A stretch of 64,000 nucleotides of DNA from Vesta saturnalis (taxonomy: Eukaryota > Arthropoda > Insecta > Coleoptera > Lampyridae). The notes beneath the pieces were generated by a model, which worked only from the letters and a program-made list of their open reading frames with translations, was not told the origin of the DNA and made no database searches. Every line of letters begins with the position of its first letter. Positions within the stretch are counted from its first letter, which is position 1. The stretch covers positions 2,501 to 66,500 of the forward strand of contig JARFJB010001945.1 in NCBI GenBank assembly GCA_036346205.1, given 5' to 3'. Shown piece after piece: positions 56,849 to 64,000 of this stretch. Both the position numbers and the translations under genes were made by a program.

Positions 56849-57477
56849 GAGTGAGGACTTTATGCAAAATGCATATCGCTTATTTTTTTATAGTTGAAGA
56901 ATATCGTTTTGTTTTTAGACGAATTGCACTAAATGCAATCATTTGACATTAATTAATTTTTGCATATTTCGCCAAATACTGCATATATTGCAATTTTATG
57001 CATATTTTGCCTTTTTATTCATAATTAACATATATTTCGCATTTTTTCGATATCTTCCAAATTCGCTTTAAAATGCATTATTCTAACTTATTTTAAATTT
57101 TGTTATTGTGTCTAACTAAGAAATCTATTTTTATATGAATAAGACAGGTTTAAAGAAAGATTATTACCTGCAGTTAAGTGCATCGTTAATACTTCCGGAT
57201 TATGAAGTTTCAATGCCGCTATTTCGTAGTATTTGAAAATTCCAATGGTACCTAAGTAGATAGTTAAATCATTGATTGAGGGAATTCCCGCAATCAAGGG
57301 TTAAAGTTATTTGGACTTTTTCAAGGTAAGTGTTTAGTTAGTTAATCCTTCTTGAAAATAATTTGAGAGTAACGGACAAAATGCAAAATTTTAAACATTC
57401 TTTGGGCGAAGACGTAACTGAATGGTACGGCTTTGTTAAGTGAACTTCAAGATGCCGAAAGTTAAAAATAGTTTAGT

Positions 57478-57552
57478 TCAAGTATGGATAAAAATATATC
57501 CGAGCTACGTCTGGATGATGAAAAGTGTTTTGCATAGCCTGTGGAAAAATAG
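57478..57552 (+). pseudogene. hAT transposase exon 1 (zinc-finger start), 1-base shifted
   Basis: Encodes LRLDDEKCF and, in a frame shifted by one base within TTTT, FCIACGKI, then GTAAGT at 57553. The acceptor TTTCCTTAG at 57684 joins this to IMCERKSQ, completing a C2H2/BED-like finger (C-x2-C...H-x4-H). Because of the shift the start of the protein is probably damaged. Confidence 0.6.
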
Positions 57553-57684
57553 TAAGTACCATTACATATTTTTAATTGATTTCGTAAATTAAACCCTTAT
57601 TAATTGATGTAGGTTATTGAATTCACCGTTTTATCAGTTTTTAAACGCAATTAGATACTTATTTTTAAAATTAATTTTTCCTTA

Positions 57685-59089
57685 GATCATGTGCGAAAGG
57701 AAATCTCAAGTTACACAGCACATTGAAACCTCTCTTCATAAAAGAAAATTAGAAACATTTAAGAAAACAAAAGTTTGTCAGACACCTTTGCGCCAGTCGT
57801 TGTTTCAAGAAACGGCCAAAAGAAATGCACAAGAGGAATTTAATTTCGAATTGTGTAGTGCACTTGTTAAAGCCAATATTCCATTAAAGAACTTGCAAAA
57901 TCCTAGTTTTAGGTCATTTTTAGAAAAAATTTGTAAAAAGCAAGTGCCAGATGAAAGCACGCTTCGAAAAAGGTATATTAATGATGTATATCTTGAAACT
58001 ATGGGGCATATAAAGAAAATTACAAAAAATAAATATCTTTATTTTATAGTAGATGAAACTACAGATTGTTGCGGGCGATATGTTGCAAATTTAATGATTG
58101 GTTATTTAAGTGAGGCGCAGTCTAGTATATCATATTTAATCGCTTCCAAAGTTCTTGAGAAAACCAATCATGCAACAATACTTCGCTTTATAAACGAAGC
58201 TTTTATGCAATTTTTTATTCCTGATATTGTTGCAACAGATAAAATAGTTTTAATGCTGTCTGATGCAGCACCGTATATGGTAAAAGCTGGACAGCAATTA
58301 AAATTATTTTATGAAAATTTAATACATGTAACATGTCTCGCACATGGTATTAAAAGAGTAACAGAAACAATTCGTAATCAATTTCCATTAGTAAATAGTT
58401 TAATAAGTAGTATAAAGAAAGTGTTTTTAAAAGCTCCGTTACGAATTCAATTGTACAAAGAAAAGTTACCTAATATTCCTCTACCACCAGAGCTTGTGAT
58501 TACGCGTTGGGGTACTTGGTTAAATGCAGCTCTTTTTTATGCAGATCATTTGGAAAAAATAAAGGAGTTAGTTTTAGAAATTTCTGATAATTCAAGTACT
58601 TACGTTCAAAAAGCTCAATCCATTTTAAAGAAAACACAATTGCGCAATGAGCTGGCATTTATAAAAGCAAATTACTATTTTGTAAGTTCAACCATGGCTA
58701 AATTCGAAACGGAAGCATTGTCATTAAATGAATATATGCAAATAATTAATAAATTTCAACAGCTGATTTCTGCTGTTTCAGGAAATGTTGGTAAAACTAT
58801 TTCTAATAAATTAAATGAAATTTTACAAAAAAACAGTGGATATCAGTTGTTACTAAAAGTTAATAATAAAGTTCTGAAACTTGAGGAAAATTCCGATGAT
58901 CTTGTTATAAATTTAGATTTGGCCATATTAGCCGCATTAAAATATGCACCCATAACTTCTGTGGATGTAGAAAGAAGTTTTTCTTTGTACAAAAACATAT
59001 TATCGGACAGACGACAAAATTTTCTGCCCGAAAACTTGGAAAAATATTTAGTTATAAATTGTTTTGCAAATAGTAATGAGAGGGTGTAA
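57685..59089 (+). CDS. hAT transposase, 466-codon intact exon
   Basis: Cut-and-paste transposase of the hAT superfamily. The finger continues from exon 1 (CERKSQVTQHIETSLHKRKL, residues 1-19); a helical region follows; then the RNase-H-like core with YFIVDETTDCCGRYV (Asp, about residue 122), LMLSDAAPYMVKAGQQLKLF (Asp, about 192) and HVTCLAHGIKRV (about 214-224). The C-terminal block SVDVERSFSLYKNILSDRR (about 426-444) has the conserved Glu and dimerisation motif. No stop or frameshift from 57685 to the TAA at 59087-59089, which is exceptional here. The similarity is to the CGGBP1/KRBA2-like hAT group. I chose the splice acceptor rather than the internal ATG (57689) as the exon start. Confidence 0.88.
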
Positions 59090-59510
59090 TCTTTATAAAT
59101 CTGTAGCGTATAAGTAAATATGTAATTTTTAAATAACACATAATTTTAAAATAATGTTAAAATAATAATTGCTTTGTAAGTAGTAATGACAGGGTGCAGT
59201 TTTTATAAATGTATAGTGTATAAGTAAATATGTAGTTTTTAAATAACACATAATTTTGAATGTTAAAATAATAAGTTTGTATGCAATTTATCTTTTTCCT
59301 ATTAAAAAATTACAAGCATATATACTTTTTTTATATATTAATGTTATAATTTGGAATTAACACAGGTAAATAGAAGATTCAATATTTATGCATATTTTGC
59401 ATATTTTGAATTGATAATGCATTTTTGATGCATATTTTAAGGTTTTTAAGTGCATATATATGCACATATTTCGGCATTTTATAGTGCATAAAATCCGCTC
59501 TCTACTTATA

Positions 59511-59567
59511 AACGTATCATCAAAGCAAGGTATTTTCCCGAAAGATCTTAAAACATCAATATTGAGA

Positions 59568-59622
<55 letters not shown>

Positions 59623-60513
59623 TAAGAAAGGACAAGCTTCGAACTTTAATAATTACCGACCAATCAGTATACCTTCAACAATTGACAAAATAATTGAAAA
59701 TTACGTCGCCGTATACCTAAAAAATTATTTAAATCAAAATAGTGTTATAAAACCCAAGTATGGATATCAGCAACGCAAGAACACAGAACAATTTTTATCA
59801 TGTGTAACAGGCTACATCACTGAACAACTAAACCACAATAAATATGTGATAGCAGTGTTCATTGACTTAAGCAAATCGTTTGACACTGTTGGCCATGGAA
59901 TATTAATAAACTTTATGAGGAAATATGGCACCATAGGAAAGCAACTTGATTGGTTCAGAAGCTATCTACGTAAACGTGGTCAAGGTAGAGTGCAGAAAAG
60001 TTGATAAAATATGGAATGCCACAAGGTAGCCACTTAGGTAATATCATGTTTTTACTATATATAAACAGCATATTGGAGGTTGTTAAGCACGTGAATCTGT
60101 ACATGTATGCGAATGACGCCAATTTAATGTACGCACATAATGATATAGAAATACGCCAAACCGTAATACAACAACAGCTAGACAACAATATGCAAGTGGA
60201 TGCATGGTAGAAAACTGTATCCTAATCAATATAAAACTGCAGTAATGGTATTCTCTGTATCACATACGCCAAAAATTGGCTTAGGAAATATTAATATGAC
60301 AAATATGATTATTTGAACAACTAGAATGTAAATGTATACAACTTAAATAAATACGTGAATTAAATTACTTAGGTCTACTTTTGGATTCAAAACTCACATG
60401 TAATAAACATATTGATTACATAAACACCAAATTAATGAAAATAACAGGAATCTTCTATTTGTTAAGAACTTGTACAAAGAAAAAGACGCTTGAAGTGATA
60501 TACAAAGCACTTA
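59511..60513 (+). pseudogene. CR1-like LINE RT, middle part
   Basis: Resumes after the hAT: SSKQGIFPKDLKTSILRPIY, a (TA)n at 59571-59619, then NNYRPISIPSTIDKIIENYV, KYGYQQRKNTEQFLS, IAVFIDLSKSFDTVGHGILI (motif A intact), YGMPQGSHLGNIMFLLYIN (motif B) and NLYMYANDANLMYA, where the catalytic YADD reads YAND. LGLLLDSKLTCNKHID and EVIYKALI follow. A few stops. The next codons are on the far side of the mariner-like insertion at 63688. Confidence 0.85.
59571..59619. repeat. (TA)n microsatellite inside the LINE RT
   Basis: About 49 bp of TA inserted between SILRPI and the following RT residues. Confidence 0.97.
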
Positions 60514-61116
60514 TACAGGGTGGCTCATTAGTCTGTGGACGGCAAATAACTTAAAAAGTATTAGAGATAGAGAAAAACGTTCTTCACAAAAATTGTACAG
60601 TTTTTAGAGATGCACAATCGGGAAATATTAGTAAGTATACAGGGTCGTCCAAAAACGTTTGACATACCAAAAATATCATTTTTTTTAGTGACGCGCCCAT
60701 ATCTATTTTTAAATTCTAAAAATATACGGTTGTCATACCTTATATCGAATGGTTTAATAGATATCTTTATTTTTTTATGCGTGAACAAGAATATCTATTT
60801 TAAAATTTCTCAATTTTTTCAAATATTGTAATATTGCATATTTGGAATCAGCTATCTTTCGTGATTTTAAAAATGTATGCGTTTAATAATTATACCGTAA
60901 AAATCAGAAGTTATGCCATTATTTTATGGAAATTGCAGTAAGTTGAATATTAATACATGTTAAACTGTTTCAAGTTTTAAACAGAACTCGTATGCATGTA
61001 AAGAATCGATGAAACAAGTCTGAAAGAGATAGACTTTAATTAAAATAAACAAGTGAAATCCAAAATGCAACCCTGCACTATAAATTTAATATAAAGTCAT
61101 TACTAAAATAAACTTT

Positions 61117-61764
61117 TACTCCAACCAACCACGTAAATAAGACGCTATATTGTGACAGTATTTCGTACCAAAAGTGGCTGATTTCGGGATTCTTCGGGTC
61201 TCCATGGCAACTGTGTGAATGACGTTTGTGGGTTTTTATTACTTCAATAAACAAAAATTTTCGCATGTTCATCGCAAACGACGTTTTCAGTTATAAATTA
61301 TATTTAATATATTTTTTCTTTCTATTTTAATTTTAAGCAAGTGTAAGTTTATTTAAATGTTTTAAGTGAAAATCTTCTAAAACACAAATCAACTTTTGCT
61401 GTTGCCGGTGGCACTATCTATCTTCACATTATTTCACTATCTGCCACATTTGAATTAAATTTATGTAGGTGAAATCTAATGAATATTAATTAAAAACTAC
61501 ACGGTAATTTTTTTTTTCACTAAAAAGTAGAATAATACTCATTTTGTATAAAATGTGTATTATGTATGATACTTTACCACAAATGTAGTGAACTACAAAT
61601 AAATGACTGAATGTAACGGTAAAGGTGGCTGGAGAAAAAAAATTATGTTTTATTCGTACAAAAAATGCATTCACGGGACTTGGAAGGTTGGTGGACTACG
61701 CTTCGCAACTTTCTTCCTCGTCCCGAAAATTGACATTTTTTGTACTAATGAAACAAAAAACTAT
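61117..61764. other. About 650-bp insertion in the left TIR
   Basis: The right TIR passes directly from AAAATAAACTTTT to GTTG(C/G)ACAAATCAAGC, whereas the left has this extra block. It has no recognised gene; boundaries are known to within about 5 bases and no clear target duplication is visible. Confidence 0.65.
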
Positions 61765-62052
61765 TTGTTGGACAAATCAAGCTTAGTAACTAATTGAACT
61801 AATCGAAATTAGGTACTAGTTAGCAAAGCAAAAAAGAGTTTGAAAAAGGAATAGCAAAAAATTGGGTGTATTTATAACTACTGAAGTAAGCCTTCAAAAT
61901 GTAAATCAATGTGAATAGTAAGCCTTGGATAGCCATATTGGCAAACATTAAAACTAAATAAAATGAAATAAAGTCTGTCACTTTGGTTCATTGGCATTTA
62001 AAATTCGTAAATTTTCTTTAAGTTTTCTTAGTTAGTTAGATAGTTAAGCTTG

Positions 62053-63101
62053 TTAGAAAAATGTAGTTTGATAAAAGTGATTTAATTGACATGATTTTTA
62101 TACTGGGTAAGTGTCAGAAAAATTGTTTATTATCCAGCAGAGTTTACAAGGAAAGATTTTCCAATAAACTAAGATATCCAAGAGAAGAGTCGTTTAGAAT
62201 CCTTTTGGAACGTTTTGAACGAACTGGAAATGTTAGTTACGAAAAACATGAAAGAGTGAAACCTGTGACGTATGAAGAAAATAAAACGATTATGACGGCA
62301 GTTATTGAAAATCTTCACACAAGTAGTCGTCAATTAAGTACTGACCTCGACATCTGTCGTACCTCAATTCAAAGAATAATTAAAAAAAAATAAGTTTCAC
62401 CCCTACCATATACAACTTCACCAGGAGCTTTTGGATGCTGATTATCAAAAAGTAATAACGTTTTGCCAGTGGATACAAGACCAACTTGCCGATCAGGTTA
62501 ATTTTTTCCAACGAAGAAATATTCCATAAAAATGGAACTGTAAATAAGCATAATTTCCATTATTACTCCGACCACAACCCACATATTATGATGAAGCCAG
62601 GCAGCCAACATAAATGGTCTCTCAACTTATGGGTTGGAATTTTAGATGGATACCTTATTGGACCCTATTTTTTTTAAATAATTTAATTGGTGCTCTTTAC
62701 TATGAATTTTTAAGTACTCAACTTTTTGCTCTTCTTCAACATGTTCCGGTGCATATTGCCGAAGAGATGTGGTTCCAGCAAGATGGTACTCCCCCTGATT
62801 TTACAAGAAACGTTAAAGAATGGCTAAATCAACAATTTTCTAGGAGGTGAATAGGTCGAGGGGGCGCTATAAACTGGCCAGCACGCTCTCCAGACCTTAT
62901 ACCACTGGATTTCTTTTTATGGGGATACTTGAAAGAAATTGTATACAAAGCAATTCCAACAGCAAAAGATGATATGAAAATGCGCATTCGTAATGCATTC
63001 GCATCTATAACGGCAGTTGTACTTCAACGTGTCAAAGAATCATATTCTAAACGCATCAACAAATGTTTGCTACAACGCGGAAGACACTTACTTCAGTAGT
63101 T
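62053..63101 (+). pseudogene. DUF4817/DDE mariner-like transposase, several stops
   Basis: Head: FDKSDLIDMIFILGKCQKNC, with a TAG at codon 2; LRYPREESFRILLERFERTG (DUF4817); a second helix-turn-helix STDLDICRTSIQRIIKKK with a TAA at 62391. DDE core: IFSNEEIFHKNG (first catalytic Asp now Asn), KWSLNLWVGILDGYLIGPYF, MWFQQDGTPPDFTRNVKEWL (Asp) and WPARSPDLIPLDFFLWGYLK (Asp), giving about 41 residues between the last two Asp. The C-terminus is KESYSKRINKCLLQRGRHLL. A TGA at 62848 interrupts it. Otherwise well preserved. Confidence 0.88.
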
Positions 63102-63687
63102 ATAAGTACACCTAATTTTTTGCTATTCCTTTTTCAAACTTTTTTGTTTACTTAGGACCTAATCTCGATTAGTTCAATTAGTCACTTAAGCTTGATTTGT
63201 GCAACAAAAGTTTATTTTAGTAATGACCTTATTTTAAATTTATATTGCAAGGTTTCATTTTGGATTTAACTTGCTTATTTCAATTAAAGTCTGTCTGTTT
63301 CAGACTTGTTGCGCCGATTCTTTACATGCATACAAGGAGTTCTGTTTAAATCTCATTAAACCTGAAACAATTTAACATGTATTAATATTCAACTTAATTG
63401 CAATAAAAAATGGTCATATCCATAAGTCATTCGATTTAAGGTATATTTTTTTTAACCGTATACTTTTAGAATCAGGAAAAAAACCGAATTTAAAAATAGA
63501 AAAATATATAGGGTGTTTCATTAAAAAAGTTATATGTTTGGTATGTCACACGTTTTTGAACGATCCTGTATAGTTACTAATATTTTCCGACTGTGCATCT
63601 CTAAAAACTGCACAATTTTTATGAAGAAAGTTTTTCTGTATCTCTAATACTTTTTAAGTTATTTGCCGTCGACGCACTAGTGCAGTA

Positions 63688-64000
63688 ACAGTCTGGGGAT
63701 GTGATGACTTTACGCGTTTGGGAAAGCTGGACCCATTACAATTAAAAATACTGAAGATAGTTAACAACAATAAGAAACAAGAAAAGAAAAATTTATTAAA
63801 AAATATGAATACACTTACACCAAAAAACTATTACAAATATCAAAATCTACATATTTATTTTGGAGATAATGAATACAAAATGCAAATGAAACACCAATGC
63901 AACACAAGACAAGTTATCTACACAGTGCCTTATTACTTTAATAAATATGGTGAAAGGTCTTTAAAATGTGCAGTTCCAAAATTGCATAATTCGTTAACTG
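63688..64000 (+). pseudogene. CR1-like LINE RT, C-terminal part, continues past the window
   Basis: Opens exactly after the TA with TVWGCDDFTRLGKLDPLQLK, then ILKIVNNNKKQEKK, LTPKNYYKYQNLHIYFGDNE and VYTVPYYFNKYGERSLKCAV, the usual C-terminal region of CR1/jockey-group ORF2. No stop in the visible part. Confidence 0.85.

Larger units (their letters stand above)
56849..59502 (+). mobile_element. 2.65 kb hAT element inserted in the LINE
   Basis: The ends GAGTGAGGACTTTATGCA and TGCATAAAATCCGCTCTC are inverted, and flanked by AACTTATA (56841-56848) and TACTTATA (59503-59510), an 8-bp duplication with one difference. Subterminal TGCATATTTTGC-like motifs crowd both ends (56865-57080, 59385-59465). 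The LINE frame before and after belongs to one RT domain. Confidence 0.88.
60516..63685 (+). mobile_element. mariner-like element with about 0.6 kb TIRs, TA target
   Basis: Flanked by TA (60514-60515 and 63686-63687). Left arm 60516-61117 plus 61765-61890; right arm about 63085-63685 inverted (GGACGGCAAATAACTTAAAA is mirrored by the sequence ending at 63670; AAGTATTAGAGATA, CAGTTTTTAGAGATGCAC). The surrounding LINE codons read KALI-TVWGCDD across the joined TA, so the limits are exact. It contains a DUF4817 transposase. Confidence 0.9.

Noticed and set aside
60516..61117. Separate MITE at the left side only
   Set aside because: The same sequence is found inverted at 63085-63685, so it is one TIR of the larger element.

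Overview
The window looks like intergenic, repeat-dominated sequence from an animal, most probably an insect. It is AT-rich. Its recognisable protein traces belong to families typical of insect genomes: Tc1/mariner transposases (including the DUF4817-headed type), hAT, Crypton-like tyrosine recombinases, Penelope-like elements (PLEs), and jockey-, I-, CR1- and R4-like LINEs. I found no host gene, rRNA or CRISPR array. Only two reading frames look largely undamaged: a hAT transposase at 57685-59089 and a tyrosine recombinase at 4300-5199 that has a 51-bp intron and one internal stop. Everything else is fossil.

Layout. 1-790 is a Ty3/gypsy-type Gag/protease relic. 2580-10410 is a mariner-like transposon with about 0.5 kb terminal inverted repeats (TIRs). 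It is split by a 5.6 kb hAT (3564-9193, perfect 8-bp target duplication) that carries a second hAT transposase and the recombinase. 10553-11631 is a fold-back element. 11706-16440 is a Mos1-like mariner split by a 4.06 kb element (11952-16010) with AG...CT ends, about 700-bp TIRs and a 6-bp target duplication, the hallmarks of a Maverick/Polinton derivative. 16560-18712 is a PLE. 20101-20980 is a Tc1 element. 21519-22270 is a diverged tandem repeat. 22500-23090 is a PLE endonuclease. 23322-23960 is a second tyrosine recombinase. 25345-26040 holds a tandem pair of tRNA-bearing repeats. 26124-27020 is a long alternating TG/CG tract. 27545-29365 is a transposase relic interrupted by a ribozyme-like retro-insertion. 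30737-31499 and 31542-33180 are inverted-repeat elements; the second contains a third tRNA-bearing repeat with a 15-bp target duplication. 34244-35473 is a jockey-like ORF1.

The right half holds a mariner (38355-39065), a LINE fragment (39290-41000), an I-like LINE (41815-44215), a CR1-like fragment joined to a PLE endonuclease (44263-45850), and a nearly full-length I-like LINE with RNase H (46369-49996). An R4/R2-like LINE relic lies near a (TTA)n tract (50270-51700). A 2.3 kb hexanucleotide array (51990-54265) follows. Last is a CR1-like LINE (54400 to the window end), split by an autonomous-looking hAT (56849-59502) and a mariner-like element (60516-63685); its frame reads cleanly across the second insertion site.

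The strongest threads are the precise nested-insertion history, several hammerhead-like RNA cores beside PLE-type sequences, a tRNA-carrying repeat whose hairpin segment is flipped in one copy, the Polinton-like skeleton, and the captured tyrosine recombinase.
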